Assembly (NCBI GenBank): GCA_022432975.1
Contig: CM039510.1
Span: 31,775,023 to 31,839,022, forward strand
Reading direction: 5' to 3'
DNA from: Begonia masoniana
Lineage: Eukaryota; Streptophyta; Magnoliopsida; Cucurbitales; Begoniaceae
Length of the DNA stretch: 64,000 nt
Shown here: positions 45,391-57,096 of the stretch, piece after piece
Numbering within the stretch: position 1 is the first letter of the stretch
How the letters are laid out: each line of letters begins with the position of its first letter
Program-made: the position numbers and the translations under genes
Notes under the pieces: generated by a model
Told to the model about the DNA's origin: nothing
What the model saw: only the letters and a program-made list of their open reading frames with translations
The model's database searches: none

Positions 45391-45484
45391 GAGCACTATA
45401 GGACAACAATTATCAAGAGTTGAAACTCAATTAATTAAATTATCTGAAAAATCAAATAAAAAGGTTATAGAAGATATTCCTACG
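45391..45484 (+). pseudogene. Pararetrovirus coat protein, copy 2 (N-terminal stub)
   Basis: MSTIGQQLSRVETQLIKL as in copy 1, then cut after IEDIPT by the element D LTR. This is a second viral genome unit in the same orientation. Confidence 0.85.
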
Positions 45485-45947
45485 TGTAACACCCGGCATT
45501 TTTGCCATGTAGATATTCCTTAAATTATTCAACGGGATTAATGGGAATAATCATGCAAGGTTTGTTTTTATTAATTTGCTAATGTTTCCAGTTAAATATG
45601 TATGATTCATAAAACCAAATGGTGAAACTAAATAGCAAATTAGTTAAAGACCAATGGAAGGGTAAAATAGGGAGAAATTAAGGTTGGTGGGAAATAGCCA
45701 ATGGATGAATGCCATCTGGCAACTTGTTGAAGAAGCCATGTCTTCTTCCTTCCCTCCCGTTCTTCTCTTCATTCTGGCGTGAAACTCCCTCCTGTTTTCT
45801 CTCTTCCAGTCGACGAACAACCATCGAAGTTACTTCGATCTCCTCGGCTCCTTTCTGTTTTCCCGCTGAGGTAAATGTCTGGTTGAATGCTAACGAATTT
45901 GGACAAGTTTAATGCGAGTTTTCACTGAGATTTAGGGTTATTATTTT
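45485..45947 (+). repeat. Element D 5' LTR, first part
   Basis: TGTAACACCCGGCATTTTT to GGGTTATTATTTT. The candidate intron 1 donor GAG/GTAAAT is at 45871. Cut by element E after ATTTT (45943-45947). Confidence 0.9.
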
Positions 45948-47827
45948 TGTAGCACCCGGTTCTATCGAACCAGCTCTTTTATTATTAATAAGATACACTT
46001 GATCAGTCAATAAATTAAGTAGGGTTATTAAATAACTTGGCAAGGGCACTAGAGTAAATTACAATTTTCAAAGAGTGGATAACGTATTTAAGGGAAGAGG
46101 GTTGGGTTTAATGCACTGTAGCCGCCACCATTTCATACCATTTCTTCTTCGGGTTTCAGCTCAGGCAGACGAGCTCTCTAGGCGATCTTCCTCGCGCGAT
46201 TCACCTTCGACCTAGGTAAGTTTTCCATTCATCTTCTCGATATTATAGTAAGTAGATAGCGGGAGTGCATTGCGTGTGTAACTTGGTGAATGCTGTGAGT
46301 GAGCTGAGTTTGAGTTTAGTGCTGAACCAAGAATGTGCGATGGCCCGAAGTTCTAAGCTAGCTCCTTAGATTTGTGAATGGTGTGGGATGAGATTTAGTG
46401 AAGTTCTGATTAGTGTTCTGTTTATGACACTAGGTGAACATGGCTTTCAAGTAGTTGAAACCGAGCGATTTCCAGGAGACCAGGTAAGTAGAGTTTGTTT
46501 GTGCCTTCGAGCCTACATCACAAAACAGTAGGATTTATGTATGTTGTGTGTTTATTTCCAGTTGTCATGCATCATATTTTGAAATGTACGAAAATGAATT
46601 TACATGTTTTGAATCGGCAAGGAATGAACAGATTGAAACAGTACGAGAAGCAGATTTGCTATTAAGGGAATTAATCCAACCCTTAATGAGCCAGTGGATT
46701 GAGGTTTTGGGGAAAGTGATCCACTTCCCAATCCTACAGGGGGATCTGAACAGTTATGAGTATTAGATTTGCTGTTAGGGGAATTAATCCAACCCTTAAC
46801 GAGCCAGTGGATATTTATACTTTGGGAGAAATGATCCAACTCCCAATTTCACAGGGGGATCTGTACAGAAACGATGAATATGTAACTGAGATGAGAAAAG
46901 TAGAAACTGCATGTTTAGGAATTTATGTTTCAGTATTTCATTTCATTATTGCTTTACTTGCTTAGCATTAGGCTAATAGATGAGTTTTGTGATGTAGGTG
47001 AAGAAGCTTTAGCAGGTGTGTTTACTGAGTTCACAGAGGGCTAGTTGGGTTGGAGGAGTGCATCCACACAATGTTCTGGCAGCTGATGGGGCAGTTTAAT
47101 TGATGTCTGTTGGAGTGAAGGTTTTATTATCATTGCTTTTTTTTTAGATGGATCGAGTTTTCATAACAGTAGTGATTTCAGTGTTTTGAACAAATTGAGT
47201 TTTACTATCTGATAATGGCATTCCGCTGAGGTTTGAAGATTTGCACTTGTTGGATTTTAAGTAATACATGGGTTTGAATCCTTTTCTGAGTGATTTCAGT
47301 AAGGCAAATAGACTCTTTTCATAAATGGAGTTGTATTGTATAATTAGGAGTAGCCAGAATGTCGCCCTGAATCTGTCGGTGGATGGGGTGTGTTTTGTTA
47401 TCCGTCGGTAGATGCATTTTATCGGCAGAAGTTGAGTAGTTTGAACCTACTGGAAGGAGATGTCTATCGGTAGATGTTTTTGTCATTTCGCTATTGATAG
47501 AAGTAATTCTATCGGTAGATGTTTAGTCCTGTCGTTTTGGATGACGTCATCGGCAGAAGCCTGTTTCTGTCCCTTGCGTTGGTTCTATCATCGGCAGAAG
47601 TTGGATGACCTTTATCGGCAGATGAGGTCATGTTGACTTGAAGTTGTATGTGCAGTCATGTTGACTTCATCGGCAGATGAAGTTGTGTTGACTTCATCGG
47701 CAGATGAGTTGTGCTGACGTCATCGGTAAGTGCCAGCCCGCCGAGAAATGTCTTTCAGTTCCACGTCATCGGCAGGAGTCTTATACTTGCTGTGTCTGCT
47801 TCTTCCGTTGATTTTCCATCGGCAGAA
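45948..47827 (+). repeat. Element E 5' LTR, truncated
   Basis: Matches 52909-54797 with about ten differences by eye. Candidate introns 46216-46433 and 46484-46997, exon between them 50 nt. Hairpin I here is GCC-TTCG-AGC (46503-46512), with one mismatch that the 3' LTR does not have. Hairpin II is TTAGC-ATTAG-GCTAA (46962-46976). Confidence 0.9.
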
Positions 47828-48826
47828 GTTGTGTTGACTTCATCGGCAGATGAAGTTGTGTTGACTTCATCGGCAGATGAAGTTGTGTTGACTTCATCGG
47901 CAGATGAAGTTGTGTTGACTTCATCGGCAGATGAAGTTGTGTTGACTTCATCGGCAGATGAAGTTGTGTTGACTTCATCGGCAGATGAAGTTGTGTTGAC
48001 TTCATCGGCAGATGAAGTTGTGTTGACTTCATCGGCAGATGAAGTTGTGTTGACTTCATCGGCAGATGAAGTTGTGTTGACTTCATCGGCAGATGAAGTT
48101 GTGTTGACTTCATCGGCAGATGAAGTTGTGTTGACTTCATCGGCAGATGAAGTTGTGTTGACTTCATCGGCAGATGAAGTTGTGTTGACTTCATCGGCAG
48201 ATGAAGTTGTGTTGACTTCATCGGCAGATGAAGTTGTGTTGACTTCATCGGCAGATGAAGTTGTGTTGACTTCATCGGCAGATGAAGTTGTGTTGACTTC
48301 ATCGGCAGATGAAGTTGTGTTGACTTCATCGGCAGATGAAGTTGTGTTGACTTCATCGGCAGATGAAGTTGTGTTGACTTCATCGGCAGATGAAGTTGTG
48401 TTGACTTCATCGGCAGATGAAGTTGTGTTGACTTCATCGGCAGATGAAGTTGTGTTGACTTCATCGGCAGATGAAGTTGTGTTGACTTCATCGGCAGATG
48501 AAGTTGTGTTGACTTCATCGGCAGATGAAGTTGTGTTGACTTCATCGGCAGATGAAGTTGTGTTGACTTCATCGGCAGATGAAGTTGTGTTGACTTCATC
48601 GGCAGATGAAGTTGTGTTGACTTCATCGGCAGATGAAGTTGTGTTGACTTCATCGGCAGATGAAGTTGTGTTGACTTCATCGGCAGATGAAGTTGTGTTG
48701 ACTTCATCGGCAGATGAAGTTGTGTTGACTTCATCGGCAGATGAAGTTGTGTTGACTTCATCGGCAGATGAAGTTGTGTTGACTTCATCGGCAGATGAAG
48801 TTGTGTTGACTTCATCGGCAGATGAA
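47828..48826. repeat. 27-bp perfect tandem array, 37 units
   Basis: 999 bp of GTTGTGTTGACTTCATCGG plus CAGATGAA, 37 units that I see as identical. Units are free of stops on both strands, so they make long ORFs in both directions (9-residue repeat VVLTSSADE forward). The 3' LTR has only about two units at the matching place (54628-54690), so this array expanded after insertion. Confidence 0.97.
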
Positions 48827-51800
48827 GGAATCTTCTATGAGACATATTTTAACAGCACGGTCCAAACCGCAAAGAAGTTGGAATTTCTGAATTTGAAGCA
48901 GACAAGGTCGGTGGCAGAGTACAGTAGACAATTTGAGTCCTTGTCCAGGTATGCTGGACACTTTGCTCATAAGGACGATGACAAGGTGTTCAAATTTGTG
49001 CATGGACTGAACCCGGAGATCTATCGAGGAGTCAAATTCTGTGGCATTAAAGGTTTAACGCTCAGCAAAGTTGTGTCCACTGCTCTGGAAGTGGAAGAGG
49101 CTGAAAGGAAGTGTGCTGGAGCAAAGGAGGTCCCACAAAGGTTTGTCCAGCAACACCATCAGAGAGGAACGAAGAGGCCAAGTGAAGGCCAGAGTAGCCA
49201 AGGAGCTGGAGGGAAGGTACAGAATGTCAGGAAATTTCCCCCGTGTCCTAAGTGCTTGAAAAACCACCCCGGGGAGTGCAGGATAGGATTTGGGAAGTGC
49301 TTCAACTGTGAGGAGGCTGGCCATACGTACAAAGAGTGCCCGAAGCCTAGGATCACCAGATGCTACAATTGTAACAAAGTCGGCCATATTAGCAGAGACT
49401 GTCCAGTTCCTAAGAGTGGTCCTGCTATGATTAAACCAAGAATATTCTCCATGACGGAGGCAGGTGAAGAACAGCCTGCTGTAGTGTCAGGTACTATATT
49501 GGTCAACTCTGTGCCTGCTTTTACTTTGATAGATTCCGGTGCAACGCATTCATTTATAGCATCTACATTTGCTGATAAGTTAGATGTACAGTTTACCCCT
49601 TCTATGCATGTGTTTAATGTTACATTACCTTTTGGTGAGTGCATGCACTCCAATCGAGTGATGCCTGATAGTGTGGTATTAGCGGGGAACATGAATTTGC
49701 CTGCTGACCTCATTATTATGGATATAAGGGGATTTGATGTAATCTTAGGAATGGATTGGCTGTTTAAGCATTATGCCACGATCGATTGTAGGACTGGAAT
49801 AGTTAGTTTCCAACCCCCTGGTAACCCGAAACATACCTTCCAAGCTTCAAAGAAGAGCAAGGAAATGACTGTGATGACTTCGATTAACACTAGACCTTCC
49901 CTATGTGGAGAGTATTTGTGCTTCCTAGCTAGCGTTGTAGACACACAACTTGTAGGAAAGGCAAACCCTCAAAATGTTTTAGTTGTCCGAGACTTTCCTG
50001 ATGTATTTTTAGACGACCTTCTTGGTTTACCACCAGATAGAGAAATCGAATTTGTTGTAGATGTCTACCCCGGAGCCGAGCCTGTGTCTAAAAACCCGTA
50101 TAGACTAGCACCAACAGAACTTAAAGAGTTAAAGAAGCAGTTGGAGGATTTGTTAGGAAAAGGGTTCATACGCCCTAGTTTTTCACCATGGGGTGCACCT
50201 GTCCTTTTTGTTAAAAAGAAAGACGGATCAATGCGTATGTGCATAGACTATAGAGAGTTGAATAAGCTAACTGTCAAGAACAAGTATCCACTGCCGAGGA
50301 TTGATGACTTATTTGACCAACTTAAGGGTGCGAGAGTTTTCTCTAAGATTGATCTTAGGTCCGGTTACTATCAGTTGAAGGTTAAATCTGAGGACATCCC
50401 AAAGACTGCCTTTCGCACAAGGTACGGACATTATGAGTTTTTGGTTATGTCATTTGGTTTGACTAATGCGCCAGCAGCCTTCATGGATCTTATGAATAGG
50501 GTGTTCCACGAACATTTGGACAAGTTTGTCATTGTATTCATTGATGACATACTAATCTATTCTAGAACTAAGGAAGAGCATGCAAAACATTTGAGTTTAG
50601 TGTTGGATGTACTGAGAAGACACCAGCTTTATGCTAAGTTTTCAAAGTGTGAGTTTTGGTTGGACAGAGTTCACTTTCTTGGTCATGTGATCTCTGGTGA
50701 TGGAATATCTGTTGATCCAGCCAAGGTTCAAGCAGTTAAGGAATGGCCCCAACCGAAGAGTGCTACAGATATTAGAAGTTTTCTTGGACTAGCAGGGTAT
50801 TACAGAAAGTTCATTGAAGGATTTTCAAAGATTGCCACACCCCTTACTAGGTTAACAAGGAAAAACGTGAAATATACATGGACTGACGAATGTGAACATA
50901 GTTTCCAAACCTTGAAACAGGAGCTGACCAATGCTCCAATTTTGACCCTCCCTGTTGAAGGTGGTAAATTTAGTATTTATTGTGATGCTTCTAAGATCGG
51001 TCTTGGCTGTGTGTTGATGCAAGATGATAAGGTTATAGCCTATGCTTCTAGACAGTTAAAAACTCATGAGAAGAACTACCCTACACACGACTTGGAATTA
51101 ACTGCAGTTGTATTTGCACTTAAAATTTGGAGGCATTACCTATATGGACAAACTTGTGAGGTATTTTCAGATCATAAAAGTCTGAAGTATATTTTTACGC
51201 AAAAAGAACTGAATATGAGGTAGCGTAGATGGTTAGAGTTTGTCAAAGATTATGATTTTGAGATTAAGTACCACCCTGGTAAGGCAAATGTTGTGGCAGA
51301 TGCCCTGAGTAGAGTCACAACCTCAACCCCAACTATGATTTCCAATATGCCATTAACCTTAGAGTCAGAATTCCAAAAGTTTAATCTAGAAGCAGTGACC
51401 AGTGTATCAGCTATACTTTCTGCCATAACCTTAAAGCCTACCATTCTTGAGAAAATAAAGGAAGCTCAGACAAATGATAATGAATGTATCAGGTACAAGA
51501 CAAGCATGGATTCTACGGACAAGACAGAATTTAGCCATTCTACCGATGGAACCCTTAAGTTTAGAAATAGGTGGTTTGTTCCTGCCAATAATGAGCTTCG
51601 TGAGGAAATTCTTTCTGAGGCTCACTCTTCCGGATTCTCTGTCCACCCTGGGAGTACAAAGATGTACAGAGATCTCAAGCAGTGTTACTGGTGGCCAGGT
51701 ATGAAAAGAAGTGTGGCGATGTATGTAAGGTCATGTCTGGTCTGCCAGCAAGTCAAAGCTGAGCACCAGAGACCCTCAGGGACATTGCAACCCTTGCCAG

Positions 51801-52873
51801 TTCCCGAATGGAAATGGGAACAAATAACGATGGACTTTGTTGTTGGATTACCTAGGACAGCTAAGGGACATGATGCAATTTGGGTGATAGTTGACCGTCT
51901 AACCAAGTCAGCTCATTTTCTGCCTATAAAGATAACCTACTCGATGGATCAGCTAGCTGAATTGTACGTGCAAGAGATCGTCAGACTGCATGGAGTTCCA
52001 AGTTCTATAGTTTCAGACCGAGACTCTAGATTTACATCTAAGTTTTGGAAGAGTTTGCATAAGGCTATGGGAACACAACTTAGTTTTAGCACAGCTTTCC
52101 ACCCTCAAACCGATGGACAATCTGAAAGAACCATTCAAACACTGGAGGATATGCTTCGCGCATGCACGCTGGATTTCCAAGGTTCTTGGAACAAGTACCT
52201 GTCCTTAGTAGAATTCTCTTACAATAACAGTTTTCAGGCAACCATAGGTATGGCACCGTACGAGGCATTATATGGACGGAAGTGCAGATCACCATTGTAT
52301 TGGGATGAAGTTGGGGAGGCACAATTAATTGGTTCTGAAATTGTGCAACTGACAGTAGAGAAGATTACTCTTATCCGTCAAAGAATCCTGACAGCTCAAA
52401 GCCGACAGAAAAGCTATGCAGACAAAAGACGAAGGGAACTGGAATTTGAGGTAGGTGATGAGGTTTTTCTTAAGGTGTCACCTTTCAAAGGAGTTGTGAG
52501 ATTTGGAAAGAGAGGAAAGTTGAACCCCAGATTTATTGGACCATTCACTGTTCTGAAGAGAGTTGGGAGAGCAGCCTATCAGTTGCAACTACCGACATCC
52601 ATGGATGGAATACACAGTGTGTTCCATGTGTCTATGTTGAAGAAATGCATCAGGAGTCCATATCAAGTCATGGAACAGCAAGACCTTGAGATTCATCCTA
52701 CCCTTGCCTATGAAGAGAGACCAGTAAAAATATTAGACCATGCAGTGAAGATATTGCGCAACAAAGAGGTTCCACTAGTGAAAGTCTTATGGCGCAATCA
52801 GAACATGGAGGAGACAACTTGGGAACGCCAGCAAGACATGATGGAACAACATCCGGAGTTATTCAGGTACTGA
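48827..52873 (+). pseudogene. gag-pol: Element E gag-pol, 5'-truncated with one nonsense codon
   Basis: Starts inside gag at [16 protein letters not shown], lacking about 125 N-terminal residues compared with D. Then zinc-finger-like [12 protein letters not shown] and two knuckles ([28 protein letters not shown]), protease [14 protein letters not shown] ([22 protein letters not shown]), RNase H ([21 protein letters not shown]), integrase ([23 protein letters not shown]) and chromodomain ending ETTWERQQDMMEQHPELF. A TAG at 51221-51223 replaces the Gln found in A and D at [10 protein letters not shown]. The frame upstream is open through the 27-bp array back to 47711. Confidence 0.9.
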
Positions 52874-52908
52874 ATTTTGAGGACAAAGTTCTTTCAAGGA
52901 GGGTAGAT
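52873..52908 (+). promoter_or_regulatory. Element E hairpin and polypurine tract
   Basis: AATTTTG-AGGA-CAAAGTT (52873-52890, one G-U pair) and AAGGAGGGTAGAT (52896-52908), next to the 3' LTR. Confidence 0.7.
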
Positions 52909-55025
52909 TGTAGCACCCGGTTCTATCGAACCAGCTCTTTTATTATTAATAAGATACACTTGATCAGTCAATAAATTAAGTAGGGTTATTAAATAACTTG
53001 GCAAGGGCACTAGAGTAAATTACAATTTTCAAAGAGTGGATAACGTATTTAAGGGAAGAGGGTTGGGTTTAATGCACTGTAGCCGCCACCATTTCATACC
53101 ATTTCCTCTTCGGGTTTCAGCTCAGGCAGACGAGCTCTCTAGGCGATCTTCCTCGCGCGATTCACCTTCGACCTAGGTAAGTTTTCCATTCATCTTCTCG
53201 ATATTATAGTAAGTAGATAGCGGGAGTGCATTGCGTGTGTAACTTGGTGAATGCTGAGAGTGAGCTGAGTTCGAGTTTAGTGCTGAACCAAGAATGTGCG
53301 ATGGCCCGAAGTTCTAAGCTAGCTCCTTAGATTTGTGAATGGTGTGGGATGAGATTTAGTGAAGTTCTGATTAGTGTTCTGTTTATGACACTAGGTGAAC
53401 AGGGCTTTCAAGTAGTTGAAACCGAGCGATTTCCAGGAGACCAGGTAAGTAGAGTTTGTTTGTGCCTTCGGGCCTACATCACAAAACAGTAGGATTTATG
53501 TATGTTGTGTGTTTATTTCCAGTTGTCATGCATCATATTTTGAAATGTACGAAAATGAATTTACATGTTTTGAATCGGCAAGGAATGAACAGATTGAAAC
53601 AGTACGAGAAGCAGATTTGCTATTAAGGGAATTAATCCAACCCTTAATGAGCCAGTGGATTGAGGTTTTGGGGAAATTGATCCACTTCCCAATCCTACAG
53701 GGGGATCTGAACAGTTATGAGTATTAGATTTGCTGTTAGGGGAATTAATCCAACCCTTAACGAGCCAGTGGATATTTATACTTTGGGAGAAATGATCCAA
53801 CTCCCAATTTCACAGGGGGATCTGTACAGAAACGATGAATATGCAACTGAGATGAGAAAAGTAGAAACTGCATGTTTAGGAATTTATGTTTCAGTATTTC
53901 ATTTCATTATTGCTTTACTTTCTTAGCATTAGGCTAATAGATGAGTTTTGTGATGTAGGTGAAGAAGCTTTAGCAGGTGTGTTTACTGAGTTCACAGAGG
54001 GCTAGTTGGGTTGGAGGAGTGCATCCACACAATGTTCTGGCAGCTGATGGGGCAGTTTAATTGATGTCTGTTGGAGTGAAGGTTTTATTATCATTGCTTT
54101 TTTTTTAGATGGATCGAGTTTTCATAACAGTAGTGATTTCAGTGTTTTGAACAAATTGAGTTTTACTATCTGATAATGGCATTCCGCTGAGGTTTGAAGA
54201 TTTGCACTTGTTGGATTTTAAGTAATACATGGGTTTGAATCCTTTTCTGAGTGATTTCAGTAAGGCAAATAGACTCTTTTCATAAATGGAGTTGTATTGT
54301 ATAATTAGGAGTAGCCAGAATGTCGCCCTGAATCTGTCGGTGGATGGGGTGTGTTTTGTTATCCGTCGGTAGATGCATTTTATCGGCAGAAGTTGAGTAG
54401 TTTGAACCTACCGGAAGGAGATGTCTATCGGTAGATGTTTTTGTCATTTCGCTATTGATAGAAGTAATTCTATCGGTAGATGTTTAGTCCTGTCGTTTGG
54501 ATGACGTCATCGGCAGAAGCCTGTTTCTGTCCCTTGCGTTGGTTCTATCATCGGCAGAAGTTGGATGACCTTTATCGGCAGATGAGGTCATGTTGACTTC
54601 ACCGGCAGTTGAAGTTGTATGTGCAGTCATGTTGACTTCATCGGCAGATGAAGTTGTGTTGACTTCATCGGCAGATGAAGTTGTGCTGACGTCATCGGTA
54701 AGTGCAGCCCGCCGAGAAATGTCTTTCAGTTCCACGTTATCGGCAGGAATCTTATACTTGCTGTGTCTGCTTCTTCCGTTGATTTTCCATCGGCAGAAGT
54801 GGTTGTCTTTAGAGTTTTAATAGTATTTTGTGATTTCAACCTTTATTTCTTTTGGTCGATTTATCTCGAACATTTTATCCGATTATCCAAACACTTTATG
54901 GTTTTGATTTAACTCTAAGTTATTTAAATTAATTCCGCTGCAAAATTTTAAATTATGAATGAAGTTTTTAGTTCGTGTTCGGGTTTTGTGTGACGAACCG
55001 GGTTCAGAGAACTCGGGGCGCTACA
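52909..55025 (+). repeat. Element E 3' LTR
   Basis: 2117 bp, TGTAGCACCCGG to GGGGCGCTACA. Candidate introns 53177-53394 and 53445-53958. Hairpin I GCC-TTCG-GGC (53464-53473), then CTACATCA and a CCTAC...GTAGG pair. Hairpin II TTAGC-ATTAG-GCTAA (53923-53937). TCGGCAGATGA cluster at about 54350-54800. Confidence 0.92.
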
Positions 55026-56931
55026 ATTTTAGAGAAAACTCACTGTTTTTGGATGAAAACACGTTGGTGTGTTTTCTAAAGTGTTGAAATGTTTTTGCTG
55101 CATTTCCTACGAGATATTAGTTAGCATTTGTAGCGTGTTTGAATTCTGTACATCCATTTACAGATCCGAGCTTTCCAGGGGCGTTCGAGCACACTGCATT
55201 GCTGCAAATAGGTAAGTTCATGCATCTACGTTGGCCCTTAAGGCCCTACAACTCGGAGGTACTAGGTCTGGTTCGGGTAGATAGGTTTTAGGTTATGTTT
55301 TAAGTTAAACGTGTTTCCGTTATATTCTGTTTCCTGTTGTATTCATTCTGTCATCTGTGAATGTTAAGTTTAAGCATTTCACTTATTCATGCATACACGT
55401 TTCCTGTAAAATCATGCAAATGTTTTCAGCACCGGTTTTGAAGTAAGTAAGATAAAATCCGGTAAAGAAAATGTATGGTTAAGTGTGGACGAGGACTGGC
55501 ATCCTTTCAAGTACTCCTGTTATGTCCTGAAAGTGGCATGTACATCCTGTTGCGCCAGCTCCTCCTCCCACTTATACCTTCCTGTCCAGTGAAACTAAAT
55601 GTGAAGTGATGTAATGTTCATGTATTTGAAACGTTCATGCACAGCATATGCACCATTGCATCTCATGTTCTTACTGAGCTCTAGGCTCATAGGTGAACTC
55701 CCTGTTGTAGGTACGGATACTCTTGATGAGGACCTTGTGCCTCAAAATGACGAGCTGATGTAGTTGGAGGATTGAGCTCACTGGGGTTGGTTGTTGCAGT
55801 CGGACCAATGTCATCCCTGTGAGATTGCATTTTTTTAATGTAGGTCCTGTCTGTTTAGTTCTGTTGTAAATTATAAACGATGTATAGGTTTTAATGGTGG
55901 TGTATTTTAAACCTCTGTATTTGACAGATTGTATCCATATATTTTAAATGTTTTGAAAACATTCTGGAACTGCTTGAGTTCTCCATTTTTCAGGTCATGC
56001 ATGGATAGTCTCGAAATTTAGAGCTAACCATGCAGTTTGTTTTTCTTAGAAATCTGTAAATTTTGAATCGGGTTTGAAGGTTTGAAGCCTTATACCTTCT
56101 GTTTTAAAGTTTCCTGTTGGAATGTCCTCCTGTTAAAAAGTGGTCCAATTCTGTCTTTAAAATCAAGTCCTCCGCCTAGTGTAAATATGTCTTCCGGTTG
56201 ACGTCAGCATAAGTCTTCCGCCCAGTGTAAATATGTCTTCCGGTTGACGTCAGCATAAGTCTTCCGTCCAGTTTATTCAGAGTTTCTGTTTTTGTCTTCC
56301 GGTTGACGTCATCCATTCTTCCGGCTGACGTCATCGTCTCATCCGATTCTTTCTGCTGAATATATCTGCCGATGACGTCATCACATCTTCCGATGACGTC
56401 ATCACACATCCGATCCAGCTTTACTCAGCATCTACCGGTGACGTCATTCATCTACCGGCTGACGTCATCACCTTCTGCCGATTTGGTTTAAAGTCTGTTT
56501 ATTGCATGTTTCTTCCGATGACATCATCACATCTTCCGATGACGTCATCACCTCATCCGGTGTGAGCTGCTGTTTTTATCTTCCGGTTGACGTCATCTTC
56601 TCTTCCGGCTGACGTCATCTGTTTTGTTTTATTCAATCCACCGACGATCTTTTAAACTGAGTCTTCCGCCAGCCCTACGTTATGTTTTCTGTTTTTACCT
56701 GTTTATTTTGTTTAATTATTTTCTTCGCCCCATCTCTTCTCTTATATTGTCCATTACTGAAACCTGTTTCGCTTCCAACCCCAGAGAACTCTCTCTCTGT
56801 CACGTTTTAAAGTTTGTAAATGTTATGTTCCCTGTTTAAAAGAAGAAGGGTTGTCCCCGTTTTCTGCAAATGTCCCGGAGTGACGGCTTCGATCCCGGAC
56901 CCCGATCGGGGTACGGTTTTTGGGCGTCACA
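55026..56931 (+). repeat. Element D 5' LTR, second part
   Basis: Resumes after the ATTTT duplicate and ends TTTTGGGCGTCACA. Intron 1 acceptor-like TTTACAG at 55163; exon 55164-55211 (48 nt). TGACGTCATC cluster with TTCCG motifs at 56190-56620. Confidence 0.9.
55212..55710 (+). other. Element D candidate LTR intron 2 with hairpins I and II
   Basis: GTAAGT at 55212; hairpin I GGCC-CTTAA-GGCC (55233-55245), then CTACA; hairpin II TGAGC-TCTAG-GCTCA (55675-55689); end GTTGTAG/GTACGG. The 3' LTR copy is 62212-62710 (hairpins 62233-62245 and 62675-62689), with candidate intron 1 at 61954-62163. Confidence 0.5.
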
Positions 56932-56935
56932 GTTA

Positions 56936-56948
56936 TGGTATCAGAGAG
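56936..56948 (+). promoter_or_regulatory. Element D primer binding site (initiator Met-tRNA)
   Basis: TGGTATCAGAGAG, four bases after the LTR end; matches the Met-tRNA site over its first 11 bases. Confidence 0.82.
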
Positions 56949-57019
56949 ACACGGTTTTAAAACCGATTCTGTGAAGTGTCTGACTGCGCAACCCGCCACG
57001 TGAGATCGCTCCACCAACT

Positions 57020-57083
57020 GTAAGTGTTTAAATTCCTGTAAAAGTTTTGTTTATTAAATTAGGTCATTCTGTTATTCTTATAG
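57020..57083 (+). other. Element D candidate leader intron before gag
   Basis: CAACT/GTAAGTGTTT to CTTATAG/GACTA, 64 nt, 13 bases before the gag ATG at 57097. The borders match those of A. Confidence 0.55.
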
Positions 57084-57096
57084 GACTATCTTAGAA

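Larger units (their letters stand above)
45948..55025 (+). mobile_element. Element E: Tekay/Del-type chromovirus inserted in the D LTR
   Basis: Bounded by ATTTT duplications (45943-45947 and 55026-55030). LTR ends are TGTAGCACCC and GGGCGCTACA. The 5' LTR is incomplete: after 47827 its last 225 bp or so, the primer site, leader and gag N-terminus are replaced by a 27-bp tandem array that runs straight into gag. The 3' LTR (52909-55025) is complete. Confidence 0.92.

Noticed and set aside
34577..45484. Replication-competent virus
   Set aside because: RT and RNase H are missing, the movement gene copies are truncated or carry a stop, and three retroelements interrupt it. It is an inactive endogenous copy.
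45709..45912. 67-residue ORF MPSGNLLKKP, repeated at 61792-61995
   Set aside because: It is present in both D LTRs because they are repeats; it spans the leader exon 1 and no function can be supported.
47781..48845. 354-residue minus-strand ORF with repeat MKSTQLHLP
   Set aside because: It is only the reverse reading of the stop-free 27-bp array; no domain, and it ends with the array.
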